From the IMG/VR virus record IMGVR_UViG_3300025598_000057, positions 1 through 48,455 of that record: a DNA stretch of 48,455 nt, one strand, 5' to 3'. How positions within the stretch are numbered: the stretch's first letter is position 1; the number at the start of each line of letters is the position of its first letter. This stretch comes from a virus. The position numbers and the translations under genes were made by a program. The notes below the pieces were generated by a model, which saw only the letters and a list, made by a program, of their open reading frames with translations, ran no database searches and was not told the origin of the DNA. Shown piece after piece: positions 1 to 10,000 of this stretch.

Positions 1-7
1 GGGTCTC

Positions 8-301
8 CTATTTGCGGTTTTCTATTATTTGTTTATCCCATACTTCACGAATATAGGCAACATATTTGTGTAAAAAGTTTTTAGCTTCATCTAAAGTATT
101 AAGTTGATGGTAACCTTCAGGTGGCAAATCAGCGCCAGGCATACTTAAATCAGCCATAGCACCAATCATTGGCTTGAATTTACCATTATCAAGTTGACGT
201 ATGACAAGATAGCAGCAACGATAGTCCCATCGTTCCCAAATACCGCATTGTAAGTCTTTCCACTTAGATGCGGCTTGTCTACGTAAGAATGCTTTATTCA
301 T
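8..301 (-). CDS. small hypothetical protein (97 aa)
   Basis: I do not recognise this protein. The frame opens with ATG at 301 and closes with TAG at 8-10. It is basic and rich in Trp, Tyr and Cys in its first half (WERWDYRCCYLVIRQ, about residues 22-36), with a helical-looking C-terminus containing the stretch LDEAKNFLHKYV. No signal peptide or membrane segment is visible. It is the last of four small genes on the same strand, 38 bases downstream of its neighbour. The short gap holds a perfect 6-bp inverted repeat (302-319) that would enclose the only AGG-like ribosome-binding sequence. Such small genes are typical of phage non-structural regions, but no function can be assigned. Confidence 0.6.
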   Translation of the reverse strand: MNKAFLRRQAASKWKDLQCGIWERWDYRCCYLVIRQLDNGKFKPMIGAMADLSMPGADLPPEGYHQLNTLDEAKNFLHKYVAYIREVWDKQIIENRK

Positions 302-319
302 AGTACCTATTATGGTACT
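302..319 (-). promoter_or_regulatory. inverted repeat overlapping the leader of the 8-301 gene
   Basis: Read on the minus strand, AGTACC and GGTACT form a perfect 6-bp stem around a 6-base loop, ending directly at the start ATG. The AGG that could act as a ribosome-binding site lies across the loop/stem boundary. It could be an RNA hairpin limiting translation or a small protein operator; it lacks the U-run of a terminator. Confidence 0.35.
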
Positions 320-339
320 TTATTAGACTAGTGCAAGCT

Positions 340-591
340 TTAAGCTGAAGCTGAACCAAACGCTACTTTATTACCACGGAAATTCGTGATAATCCAGTTA
401 ACGCTGGCAGAAGCAGACAAACTACGTAAAGCAGGTAAATTAGGTAGTACCTCTTTACCTTGACTCACGAAGTCTTTTGCATCTGCAACAAGGTAATATA
501 TACCTGTTGTAATATCAGCACCGTCATTATAAAGAGCTTTTTGCTCTACAGCAGTTAGCTCGTTAACATTACCAATTATGGTTATTTGCAT
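340..591 (-). CDS. small hypothetical protein (83 aa)
   Basis: Not recognised. ATG at 591, stop at 340-342. The protein begins MQITIIGNVNELTAVEQKAL and ends in an Ala/Ser-rich tail (FGSASA). Alternating hydrophobic residues at the N-terminus suggest a beta strand followed by helices. It lies 9 bases downstream of the 601-846 gene, so the two are probably cotranscribed. No Shine-Dalgarno sequence precedes the ATG. No catalytic motif is seen. Coding character looks real: hydrophobic residues are evenly distributed and no longer competing frame exists on either strand. Confidence 0.6.
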   Translation of the reverse strand: MQITIIGNVNELTAVEQKALYNDGADITTGIYYLVADAKDFVSQGKEVLPNLPALRSLSASASVNWIITNFRGNKVAFGSASA

Positions 592-600
592 ATTTCTATA

Positions 601-846
601 TTAAATAAAATCTCTATATTCTGTATTATCGTATACTTTTTTAGGAGGTCCACTGAAAAATATCGCATCAGGATTATTTATGTGCAACCACTCTCTAAAA
701 CTACGTGGAAAATCAGCTGCAAACAATTTAACTGTTTTAATATCTATTGTTACGTCTTTTTCAATACAGAGTAAGGCTCTTACTGCATCTTGTTGGAAAG
801 ATGCCAGATTGCATTCAAATGCAATATCAAGAAAATTAACCGTCAT
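601..846 (-). CDS. small hypothetical protein (81 aa)
   Basis: Not recognised. The frame runs from ATG at 846 to TAA at 601-603. It contains two cysteines (FECNL, LLCIE) and a C-terminal stretch INNPDAIFFSGPPKKVYDN. The start codon sits only a few bases after the U-run of the strong terminator at 852-895, so this gene either has a promoter overlapping that terminator or depends on readthrough from the 907-1137 gene. Two overlapping plus-strand frames (586-774, 680-868) are shadows: they have poorer composition and no start signal. Confidence 0.6.
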   Translation of the reverse strand: MTVNFLDIAFECNLASFQQDAVRALLCIEKDVTIDIKTVKLFAADFPRSFREWLHINNPDAIFFSGPPKKVYDNTEYRDFI

Positions 847-851
847 AGTAG

Positions 852-895
852 AAAAAAAAGAGGCATAGTATATATTAGAAATACTATGCCTCTTT
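852..895 (-). terminator. Rho-independent terminator after the 907-1137 gene
   Basis: A perfect 15-bp inverted repeat (858-872 against 881-895) with an 8-base loop. On the minus strand the stem is followed by a run of eight T residues. It lies 11 bases beyond the stop codon of the 907-1137 gene. This is the strongest terminator in the window. Confidence 0.9.
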
Positions 896-906
896 GCGAT
901 TACATA

Positions 907-1137
907 TTATCGTGTCTGACGAATCTTTGCCCAACGACCTTTTGAGTCGCGAACATTGTAAAAACGAGGTTGTAAAACAACTTGACTCGAACGATTAATA
1001 AAACCAAGCACGTTGTACTTAGTTGGATTAAAACGACGAGTTACTGCATTCATACGTTGCTCAACACTCTCGTCACCAAGAGTGCGGGTATAGATATCTT
1101 TAACGATAATATTTTCACTAATTGTTGTAGCGTTCAT
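907..1137 (-). CDS. small basic hypothetical protein (76 aa)
   Basis: Not recognised. I chose ATG at 1137 over an in-frame TTG 15 bases upstream because a GGAG ribosome-binding sequence lies at 1147-1150, at ideal spacing for the ATG and inside the longer reading. The protein is strongly basic towards the C-terminus (FNPTKYNVLGFINRSSQV, then RFYNVRDSKGRWAKIRQTR), which resembles a small SH3-like or nucleic-acid-binding tail. It has its own extended -10 candidate (1154-1162) and its own terminator (852-895), so it looks like an independent transcription unit. It is the only gene here with a textbook Shine-Dalgarno sequence, unlike the structural genes. Confidence 0.75.
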   Translation of the reverse strand: MNATTISENIIVKDIYTRTLGDESVEQRMNAVTRRFNPTKYNVLGFINRSSQVVLQPRFYNVRDSKGRWAKIRQTR

Positions 1138-1153
1138 ATTTAATTTCTCCAAT

Positions 1154-1162
1154 AGTATAACA
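1154..1162 (-). promoter_or_regulatory. candidate sigma70-type extended -10 for the 907-1137 gene
   Basis: On the minus strand this reads TGTTATACT, an extended -10 (TGn followed by TATACT), placed just upstream of the GGAG at 1147-1150. No good -35 hexamer is visible, which is tolerable for extended -10 promoters. The predicted transcript leader would be very short. Confidence 0.4.
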
Positions 1163-1201
1163 TAGTTTTTTAAAAGTTCTACTAGATATATTAAGATTTG
1201 T

Positions 1202-1209
1202 TATAAATA
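1202..1209 (+). promoter_or_regulatory. T4-late-type promoter octamer TATAAATA
   Basis: Exact match to the T4 late promoter consensus, 39 bases upstream of the plus-strand gene at 1249. It is the longest spacing of any such octamer in the window. No Shine-Dalgarno sequence follows. Confidence 0.5.
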
Positions 1210-1248
1210 ATTGTATAATCCAAAATAACACTTTTTAATGACTAAAAT

Positions 1249-1464
1249 ATGAACAAATATATTGCCGCTTTAGGCATCGTCGATGAATTCCTCGGGGAGG
1301 AAATTCCACTAAAAGAAATAAGTGTTACAGCAAAAGATCATTATGAAGCACATAAGACTGCTTTGTACAAATGCAATTTAGGCAATAAGGAAACTGTCTT
1401 TAAAATTAAAGAAGCTTCTACCGGTATTGTAAGGTTTGATTATAAGACCGGTTTTAGTGCTTAA
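1249..1464 (+). CDS. small hypothetical protein (71 aa)
   Basis: Not recognised. ATG at 1249, TAA at 1462-1464. The protein starts MNKYIAALGIVDEFLGEEIP and ends in what looks like beta strands (ETVFKIKEASTGIVRFDYKT). It converges with the giant gene at 1461-6770: the two stop codons overlap in a palindromic TTAA, a 4-base tail-to-tail overlap with no terminator between them. A TATAAATA octamer lies upstream. It is the only plus-strand gene in the left 40 kb, but its composition looks like genuine coding sequence. Confidence 0.6.
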   Translation: MNKYIAALGIVDEFLGEEIPLKEISVTAKDHYEAHKTALYKCNLGNKETVFKIKEASTGIVRFDYKTGFSA

Positions 1465-4400
1465 CCGTGGAAGTAGACCTGTACGTTCTTATCACCGTCT
1501 ACGTATATATTAAACTTAGCGCCTGAAGAGGTGCTACCTTGAACAGTGCCCTCTCCTACTGTATTGAGTGGAGACTCTCCAGCTGCAGTATAGCGGCCTG
1601 GATCAAATATACCAGCACCAGAAACAATAATTGGTGAATCGTGAGATTGACCTGGACCGTAATTAGCTACTGTGTTGATACCAACCCCGTGCATTACTCT
1701 TACTGTACCTGCCTTAAACACCCCGCCACCAGTTACGTAGCCAGTACCCTTTGATACAGATCCTGTTGAAGTTGAGATCGTGTAGTAAGGTGTAGCAGGT
1801 TTTGGATAAAGCGTTCTACCCATACTTAATACTACTTCAGTTTCACCTGGATCGGTTAAACGAGAAGCAGAAAGGGTAATAACATCAGTTGGGAATTGAG
1901 GTGTAAAGTTTACAATTGGGTTTTCTGTGGTTTGTACACCAGATAGGGACCAGGCGTGGCGAATATATGGATCAATACCAATATCTAACCAACCACCTAT
2001 CGTATTATTAGCTACAGTAGCATAAGGCATTGTACCGTATGTGCTTAATAACGACATTTGAGTTGTTCTATAAGTTTCTGAACTGTATAGGTTATTGGTA
2101 AAGTTAGCATTATACAGATAACCTCCGTATTGTACACTAGCCACAATTGAAGGGTGGCTGTAAGCTGTACTTGTTGTTGTACCTAAAGATAACGAAACAT
2201 CGATAGTACCTGCAAATGTACCTGGGTAACCGTCTGCCCCAACCGAGCTACTATCTGTAACAAGGTACGCGCTTAATGGTATAGCGATATTAGCTGAAAC
2301 TGAAGTTTGTAATACTGAAAGCGGTACGCTGTTTTGACTTATCGTAATAGTTACTAGGTTGTTAAATGACCAAGGTGTAGCACCATACGTTTCTTTTAAC
2401 GTTAGCATTAGCACACTCTGCTCTGTAGCATTAATAATACTGAGATTTGCAGTGTAGTCGTTACCGTAACGAGTAGTTAACCATTCTGTAGATTCAAGTA
2501 ACGGATCAGTAATGGTTGTCGGGAAGTAATTACTATAGAGATTACCAATGAACTGAGCTGATGCAAAAGCAAATAATGTACCAAGAGATACACCGAGATA
2601 AGCTGGGTTAGATACGACTGAACCTACATTATCGGTTGCACTTAAGGTGTAGTAACCGATTGAACTTAATTCAGGTATAAATGTATAGTCCGTAGCAGAA
2701 GCACCGACAATAGCTGTATTTTCAAATAACCATTGATAGCTTAAGGCGTCTTGACCAGCTGCAGAGGAAACAGCAGCATAAATCGTAACCGGCTCACCTG
2801 CAATAATGTTTTGACTTGAAGGTTGAGTGGTTATTACTGGTAAAGGCTGGAAGTACTGGTTGACTACGTATGGTGTAGCAGCAGTTACTAGACCTAATTT
2901 ATTAATTTGAGAGTTTGGTAAAGTTACAGTTACTTCAGGCTTGATAGCACTTAATATAGTTGTCTGTATATTGTAGATACTAGCTAGTACTCTATTAATA
3001 ACAGCAGAACTTACTATCTCATTACTATATACAAAGTTAGAGTCAGTAGTACCAAGTGAATTAATTAACTGATCGTTGTAACCTGAAACCTTACCGAATA
3101 CTGCTTGACCGAAATTAACTAGATTATTAGTGTAGTCTACTGTTTCAGTGTACTTACCGTTAATGTTCTTTGCAAGCACTTCGTGATTGAAGATCATTTG
3201 ACCGATGGCCTTATTATACACCCAGTCCTGTATAAGTTCGTTTTCTTGAATCTTATAAGATGATAAAGGAGTGTAGTAACTGTTAACAGTATCAGTGTTA
3301 ATTAAGTCAGCTGTAGTTGGTATATCAATAAACTTAAACAGTCTCGATTTTGTAGCTATATAAAGATAAAATCTATCATCAATAAACGCATTAACAATAT
3401 CTTCATTCAATAGTAACGGTGAACTACTTGGTCCGTTGAATCTATTAATGAATAGTCCAGTTACTGTGTACTTGTAAATAAAGTCACTTGTAATAATGTA
3501 GTAGAACGTACCTGTAGGATCTACTAATATTTTAAGTATGCTTGCTGTAGAAGGTATTTGAGGTGTAGTAAAGCGGTTGGTTAAACTGCCGTTATTATCA
3601 AATACAAACACTGTAAATGGAGATGGGAAAGAATCTGCATTAGGTACTACTGTACTTGAACTTGGTTGAGAGTTACCATCTGCACCTAGAGCTACTACTG
3701 AGAATGATGTATAATTGGTACCAGAATGGAACACATATTGGGTTAATCTTGGTGGGTTAGGTGTTTGCTTCCAATTATAAATTGAATCATAAACTGAAGT
3801 TGTTAATGCTGGTATTTCCTGTGAAATTACTGGGTTAAGCGCGGTACCTATTAAAACGTAGTTGCTGCTACTCTCAGGTTTACCGTAAACCGCGAAATTA
3901 GCTGTAGCATCACGGTACACGCTAGCTAACCGATAACCATCGTGGTTCCAAGTAACTTTATACTGGGTTTCACCACTACTAATAGGAGCCGTTACAACTG
4001 AAGTAATTGCAGGTGCATTTGGCGCTTTAATTTTACCTACCATATACACATTACCTGTATTAGCATCAATATCAAACGGACTTACATTATAAGCACTTAA
4101 AGACTGATCTGTAATTTCAGTAATATAAGTTAATGCAGAGTTGTAAACCTTAATACGGTTATTTTTCTTATCCCCTACATAAACTTTATTGTTAAACGTC
4201 TTTATAGCAGTAGGTATATCAGCTATTGTCGCACCAGAACCAAATGCGTATTCATCGTCAGGGTTTTGACTTGCTAAACCACCTATTTGATTAACTAAGG
4301 TTAAAGAACCATCTCCGTAGTTAACATTATACCTATAAACACTTACAGGGTTAATAGAATCTACGTTTTGTGGGTTTGTTTCTGAAGCAAGTAAGTACAG

Positions 4401-6770
4401 GTTCGTACCGCTTACATCTACTGAGTAAGCCTTAAAGTTGATTGAACCAGGTATAATAGAACTTAATACAGAGACCTTAGTGTTGTAGAAATCATTCTTT
4501 CTTACTTCTAAAATACTGTGAGCACTTAAAGAGGTATAGATAATGTAGTTATAGTAATTAGGGGCTGTAAATGGGGTTTTAAATGACTTGAACTCTACAA
4601 TTGAACCCGGTGTAATACCATAATTGTAGGTACCCCATATTGGATAAGCTCCGTAATACGTATCTGAACCTGAAATAAATGTGTTCCAGGTTGGGTAACC
4701 AATTAAATCGTACAACCACTCTATATATTCTGGGAAAGGTGTCTTTCTTATAGTACTTGCTATTGTTCTTAAATAATTGTAGTTAGATTCAAGTTTACCT
4801 AATGCTGCATTGATATTATCTGCAACTACCCATTCGTTAGAACCGATTTCTACCTGCTCTTTACTATAAGGTAAGGTTAAGTTGTTGTTTAACGATTTAG
4901 AATAGTCTTCAAGACTGATTTCAGGGAAAGTATCTTGTATATAAAAACGTGCACTTAAAGAATAAGATGCAACAAAGTTATTACTGTTAATATTAGTATT
5001 GTTATACGCGGAAACTGTTACTGTGTATGGGGTATCGCTTGCGTTAGTATAAGAATGCGTAAAATAGAACGCATCTGTAGGTATTGGGTTTGGATAATTG
5101 TTTACAATTCCATCTCCCCAGTTAATTGAGAACGCAGCATAACCTGTAGGTGCATTTAAGTAAGGTGGTACGGTTTGTACCCAAACTGGCTGGTTAGTTA
5201 ACGCAAAAGTATATGGCGTGTATAACTTTAAAGGTGTAATGTCCTGAATTAATGAACTTGCTACATCAAAAGAAATTATTAAGTCTTTTGAATTATAACC
5301 ATAAGGTGTGTTTAATGTGCTAGTAGATATCTCAGCAAAACCAACTTCAGTCGGATCTACATTAGTACTATTAGCTGGTAATAGTACCCCATAATCAGGA
5401 TTCTGAAAACCTTGATTAGCTAATCTGTATATAAAGTTATTATTTGCTGCTCCTATCGGTACCATAGTACCGTTAGTTAATTCAGTTGTTTCAAATAAAC
5501 TTACATCTCTAATATATGTACCTGTAGAGTAACCACCAGCATATAATGCCATACCGTTACCAATAGGATAGTTACCTGCATTAGGGCCAAACACTATAGC
5601 ACGGCTTGAACCTTGTAAAATACGAGCAGTACCGGTTGCGCTTAATGTAACGGTTGGAATCCACCCTGTACCGTTATTATCGGTCTGCACTAAACAGGTT
5701 ACAACAGTTGTATTAGACGGACACTTATAATATAGTGTCATACTCTTTTCTGTACCTGTACCTAAAGAATAACCATAAGCTAATTGGTTATTATTAGAAT
5801 CATATAAACCAATTGTAGTGCCTTTAGGTATTACATTATTGTTATACTCTTTTACATTAGCTATAATGTAAGAATTTGTAGAGTTTATGAATTCAGCGCC
5901 GAGATCGTGAAAATTGTTAGTACCAGGGGCAATATATGATATGCCTCTTATATATTTCGGTACTTTATTGTCTGCAGTAGGAGAAGGTACATCTCCAGGC
6001 GTGCTTGGTGGGGTCCAAGGTGTAGGGGCTGCTGCTTTTACCGAAAATGTATATGTAATGCTACCAGTATTGCCAAGGGAGTCAGTAGCTTCAACTGTAA
6101 ATGTATAAGTTCCTACTACAGTAGGTGTACCAGCTAAGTGGCCACTTTGAGAAAGCGTAATACCTGGAGGTAAAAGATATTGACTAGATACATTAGAATT
6201 ATCGAAGTTAGCTATAACAGTAACTCCGTTTGGTGGCATATAAAAATCTATCTGTAAGCCGTTTTGTTCAAAAGTAGGGGTATCTGAAGTGAATGGCGTA
6301 CCATCCGCATTAATAATTGTCCAACCCTTAAACGTGTGACCGGTATTAGGAGTAGCAACTAATAGTACGGGGTCTCCTGCAAAGAAACCGCCTGCCTGTT
6401 TTGGTGCATAACCTGATTTGTAATTAACTGTGCCTGCAGTATTAGGTGCAGTTACAATATTAACAAAATATACATTTGTACCGTTAACCGAGGTAACTAA
6501 ATTGCTACTATTTACAGCAAACGTGTAAGGCCCTGTACCGCCTGTAGCGGTTATGGTTTGATTATAAGCTACAGTTAATTGGCCGTCAGGTATATTGGTA
6601 GGTGTTAAAGTTAGTTTAGTTGTAGGTGTTGCAACTGAAGCTACACTAGGGTCAATCGATAACTGTATTCTTGAACTACTATTAGGAATATAAGAATATG
6701 TAACAGTACTTTTATACCCGTTTTTGCCGGTATAACTAAAAGAAATAGGATTATCTGTAGTAGTAGCCAT
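1461..6770 (-). CDS. giant multidomain virion-surface / adhesin-like protein (1769 aa)
   Basis: Probable tail- or baseplate-associated adhesin. Visible modules: an Ig-like fold of the He_PIG type split into two halves (about residues 54-90 and 199-245; second half holds PPGITLSQSG and GTYTFTVEATDS) around an InlB/Flg_new-type insert (about 96-190, with HTFKGWTI and MPPNGVTVIANF); a PKD-type segment in the 500s-600s (SINWGDG, then FYFTHSY); a long propeller-like region with recurring VYMVGK and FNNKVYVGDKKNNRIKVY style strands; and an Ig-like domain near 1390 (TTQPSSQNIIAGEPVTIYAA, then LSYQWLFENT). No signal peptide. Its start overlaps the stop of the upstream gene by one base (TAATG), so translation is probably coupled. 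Function as an adhesin is inferred from domain types and fibre-operon context. Confidence 0.85.
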   Translation of the reverse strand: MATTTDNPISFSYTGKNGYKSTVTYSYIPNSSSRIQLSIDPSVASVATPTTKLTLTPTNIPDGQLTVAYNQTITATGGTGPYTFAVNSSNLVTSVNGTNVYFVNIVTAPNTAGTVNYKSGYAPKQAGGFFAGDPVLLVATPNTGHTFKGWTIINADGTPFTSDTPTFEQNGLQIDFYMPPNGVTVIANFDNSNVSSQYLLPPGITLSQSGHLAGTPTVVGTYTFTVEATDSLGNTGSITYTFSVKAAAPTPWTPPSTPGDVPSPTADNKVPKYIRGISYIAPGTNNFHDLGAEFINSTNSYIIANVKEYNNNVIPKGTTIGLYDSNNNQLAYGYSLGTGTEKSMTLYYKCPSNTTVVTCLVQTDNNGTGWIPTVTLSATGTARILQGSSRAIVFGPNAGNYPIGNGMALYAGGYSTGTYIRDVSLFETTELTNGTMVPIGAANNNFIYRLANQGFQNPDYGVLLPANSTNVDPTEVGFAEISTSTLNTPYGYNSKDLIISFDVASSLIQDITPLKLYTPYTFALTNQPVWVQTVPPYLNAPTGYAAFSINWGDGIVNNYPNPIPTDAFYFTHSYTNASDTPYTVTVSAYNNTNINSNNFVASYSLSARFYIQDTFPEISLEDYSKSLNNNLTLPYSKEQVEIGSNEWVVADNINAALGKLESNYNYLRTIASTIRKTPFPEYIEWLYDLIGYPTWNTFISGSDTYYGAYPIWGTYNYGITPGSIVEFKSFKTPFTAPNYYNYIIYTSLSAHSILEVRKNDFYNTKVSVLSSIIPGSINFKAYSVDVSGTNLYLLASETNPQNVDSINPVSVYRYNVNYGDGSLTLVNQIGGLASQNPDDEYAFGSGATIADIPTAIKTFNNKVYVGDKKNNRIKVYNSALTYITEITDQSLSAYNVSPFDIDANTGNVYMVGKIKAPNAPAITSVVTAPISSGETQYKVTWNHDGYRLASVYRDATANFAVYGKPESSSNYVLIGTALNPVISQEIPALTTSVYDSIYNWKQTPNPPRLTQYVFHSGTNYTSFSVVALGADGNSQPSSSTVVPNADSFPSPFTVFVFDNNGSLTNRFTTPQIPSTASILKILVDPTGTFYYIITSDFIYKYTVTGLFINRFNGPSSSPLLLNEDIVNAFIDDRFYLYIATKSRLFKFIDIPTTADLINTDTVNSYYTPLSSYKIQENELIQDWVYNKAIGQMIFNHEVLAKNINGKYTETVDYTNNLVNFGQAVFGKVSGYNDQLINSLGTTDSNFVYSNEIVSSAVINRVLASIYNIQTTILSAIKPEVTVTLPNSQINKLGLVTAATPYVVNQYFQPLPVITTQPSSQNIIAGEPVTIYAAVSSAAGQDALSYQWLFENTAIVGASATDYTFIPELSSIGYYTLSATDNVGSVVSNPAYLGVSLGTLFAFASAQFIGNLYSNYFPTTITDPLLESTEWLTTRYGNDYTANLSIINATEQSVLMLTLKETYGATPWSFNNLVTITISQNSVPLSVLQTSVSANIAIPLSAYLVTDSSSVGADGYPGTFAGTIDVSLSLGTTTSTAYSHPSIVASVQYGGYLYNANFTNNLYSSETYRTTQMSLLSTYGTMPYATVANNTIGGWLDIGIDPYIRHAWSLSGVQTTENPIVNFTPQFPTDVITLSASRLTDPGETEVVLSMGRTLYPKPATPYYTISTSTGSVSKGTGYVTGGGVFKAGTVRVMHGVGINTVANYGPGQSHDSPIIVSGAGIFDPGRYTAAGESPLNTVGEGTVQGSTSSGAKFNIYVDGDKNVQVYFHG

Positions 6771-7021
6771 TATGGTAGTGCTGAAAAATTCGAAACAGGG
6801 TTACCTGGAGGCGGTAATACACCTGTACTTGGAGGGGTTACCGGGGTACTAGTAGTAGTGCCTGTTTGCTGCTGCATACCTGGTGCAATTGTAGCTAATG
6901 CTTCAAGACAGTCATCTCTTTGAGCAGGGGATAAATCCGGACTAGCTTTTACAAAAGCTACAATATTATTGTAAGCATCGGTATAGTTATATTGTACTTG
7001 AGAGTCGAATGTTACTGTCAT
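6770..7021 (-). CDS. small protein with Pro/Thr-rich tail (83 aa)
   Basis: Not recognised. The first half is a compact, probably helical domain (YNNIVAFVKASPDLSPAQRD, then LEALATIAPGM). The second half is low-complexity Thr/Pro/Gly (TTTSTPVTPPSTGVLPPP), like a linker. It sits between two giant surface genes, joined on both sides by stop-start junctions: TAATATG with the upstream gene and TAATG with the downstream one. Such tight coupling suggests a partner or chaperone-like small virion protein made in step with the giants, but this is inference from position only. Confidence 0.7.
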   Translation of the reverse strand: MTVTFDSQVQYNYTDAYNNIVAFVKASPDLSPAQRDDCLEALATIAPGMQQQTGTTTSTPVTPPSTGVLPPPGNPVSNFSALP

Positions 7022-7022
7022 A

Positions 7023-10000
7023 TTATTGCCAGATTATTTGGTTTAATTGAGTGTAAACAGGTGTTGTTTTACTTAATGAAGCTATTATGTTTTTCTCTAT
7101 AATACTGCGTATTCCTGGATCAGTTATATTAGAGTTCTTTATCTTTATGTTGAATTTAGCGGATTTTGCACCGGGTAAACGATGTAAGAAGAACCGTTCA
7201 ACCTGTTCTATATAGTAACGGGTACCTGCAGGAGCGGCCCAGGTTAAATCTGAAAAACTATTCAATAAAAAGCGCTTTTGTACAGCAACTATATCAGCTC
7301 TTTGTAGTGCTTGATTGTAGAAACGTACATCAGCTATATAACCGTTGAAACTATAAGGGTCTGTAGTTTGATTAGTAAATTGAGATAGCGTTTGATTTTT
7401 AAAACTTGTTGTACCAATAACCAAGTTAGGATTATTACGAGAGTTGTACACTCTGTATATACCATTACTTAAATTACCTATTGATGTACTTGCAACAAGA
7501 TCCCCATCTACATATAAATTGAGTTTATTATAAGGATCTACTGTAATTGCAAAATGATGCCAACCAGGTGTTAATGTGGATGCGTTAAAATCTAAAGTAC
7601 TGACTTTTCTATCTGCATTTAACGTAGAAACGTTTTCAACTAAAGCTTTAACTATTAAATCGCTTGGGTTACTATCGGCATAGTAGTAGTATTTGCGTTG
7701 ATAGTCATAACCGGTAGCATCTCCTAAAGTCTGTAATAATAAAGCAGTTGTACTTAATGTATAGTACGTAGTAGTCGTTAATACATTACTTGTAACTACA
7801 GAACCGTCTACAGGATTAATTTTATATAATATTTGATTCTTGCCATCTAGTAATAAACCATAATAATTTGTACTACCGCCATTTAATTCAGCAACAAAGT
7901 TAAGAGTTCTAGTTGCACCAAATAATTGATTACCCGGTAAGTTAACATCCCATACAACTCTACCGTAATTGTCTAATTTGCTTAAGTTGTTACCAGAGTA
8001 CAGTACCCATATATTGTCTAAATGATCACAGACAATGGATTCAGCTTGACGAGCAGATAATACAGCATTTACTGTACTTGTATTAATGCCTCTTACAATG
8101 GTGTCTCCATCTAAGGCCCAGACAACGTTATTACTATCAACTACCGTACCGGTACCTTTACCATCGTGAGTGTTTATGTAATAATTGATCTGGTTGTTTA
8201 AATCAACATAGTACGTCGATACATTGTTTTGAGAGCCACTATTAGTAGTATTAGGATCTAGTATCCCTGTTGTTAGGTATTTGCGCCAGTCAATAGTAGT
8301 ACCTACTTTGAAGAATATAAGAAGCTTACGAACGCCACCTTCAAGTATTAAATTAGCACCAATAACAGTAGCATTAGATACCCCACTATCTTGAACAGCA
8401 TTAAATTCAGATACTAATGCACCGTCTTGATCGTATTCGTGTACAATTCGGTTACCGTCAATAATAAAATAACTTTCATCATAGTTACTCTTTACAATAT
8501 AACTATTACCAGCCTGTATAGCTGGAGCATTAGGTGTATTGCTACTTAAGCTTACCAAGTTAGTATTAAACGTACGAATCTTATCCCCGATTATAGTAAC
8601 AAATGGTGTTAATAAAGGATTGTTCTTAAATAAACCGATACCACCATTATAGTAGTTGCCTAAAATTTGTTCTCCTTGTATATTTAACCAATTTGTACTG
8701 TAAGCTTGAAACGCTATTGTAAACCCTGGTGTGTAAAAATCGTCATTGGTTAAGCTCAAAGTGGCATAACTTACTGCAGTGTTTAACGCAGGATCTCTAG
8801 TACCAGGAAATGTTTGTACTGAGTTAGAACTTAAACTGTAAACATCGCCAGTGGTTAAACCGTTGGCAGCATCAATTAACGGACTAGTCCAGTTTTCTAC
8901 ATAATGTGTTAAAGAGCCGGAAAGAGTATCAACAACGAGCATATTGTCGTTATCACCAATTTTGTGATACACATATAAGGACTCAGGGCTAAATACCTGT
9001 GTTGAAGGTACGTCCCAAATTAAGTTAGGATAATTGTTATTACTTGGTCCTGCTCCTGTAGAAGTTAGTACTTGAGTGAGATCAACAGCTGATGGTGCAA
9101 AATAACGATCCATCCATACTGGTTCAGATCCTATATCTGATGCAGATAACCAAGAACAGAAAAATACACCTGTTTGGTTACCGTTATAGTTGCCCCAAGG
9201 GCTGTACTTTCTATAGTCTGCTTTTTTAACAAATATACGATCGGATCTCCAAGGCGAAGAGCCTGGTTGTGCACCTGATTTAGCTAAAGTACTACCTGAT
9301 AATGGTACGTTAACTGCACTTACAGGATAATGAAAGTATGTGTCGATATCTTTTTTGAATGATTCAACTACTTCATTACCAAGATAACTTAAATAAATTT
9401 TTTCCGATCCTGCTTCTGTGTTTAACCCGGTATGCAATTTATTATATAATCTTGAACGAGCAGACAAAGCAGGGGTCTGTATGTACTCTGGAGAGTAATA
9501 ATTCTTAAGTAGTGTTATACTGTAATCGAGAGTGTTCTGTACCGGGTCTACAGTGACGTAAGGTGTAGTTATTAAATAATTAAAATTAAGCGGGTTAGTT
9601 GCTTCGTCTACCTTTATACTGTTAGGAGTCTTTACATATTTTACATTACTTGATGTACCTACTTCTCCATATTCTGCATAACTAAAGCGGTCTATATTAA
9701 TAATATTAAAATTACGGTCAAATGAGCTAAAATTACCTATAGATAATGTACCAGAATTGTTATAAACAATGAGTCCTTGATCTCTCGTAAAGAGGGACAT
9801 TACCTTTTCATATAAACTGTAATAAAAGCTTTGATTTTGTAGTTGTCTAGGAGAAGAACTTAATAATAGTGTACCAGTACTGTCTTTACATATATTATTA
9901 TTGCTATAAGAAATAAAAACTATATTATTAGTAGTATCAAAATTTAACCCCCACACTGTTGCTTGGGTGTAGTCAGTAGTAAAACCAATATGACCACTAT

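Noticed and set aside
586-868. Plus-strand ORFs opposite the 601-846 gene
   Set aside because: Poor composition, they cross the terminator hairpin, and they compete with a better minus-strand gene.
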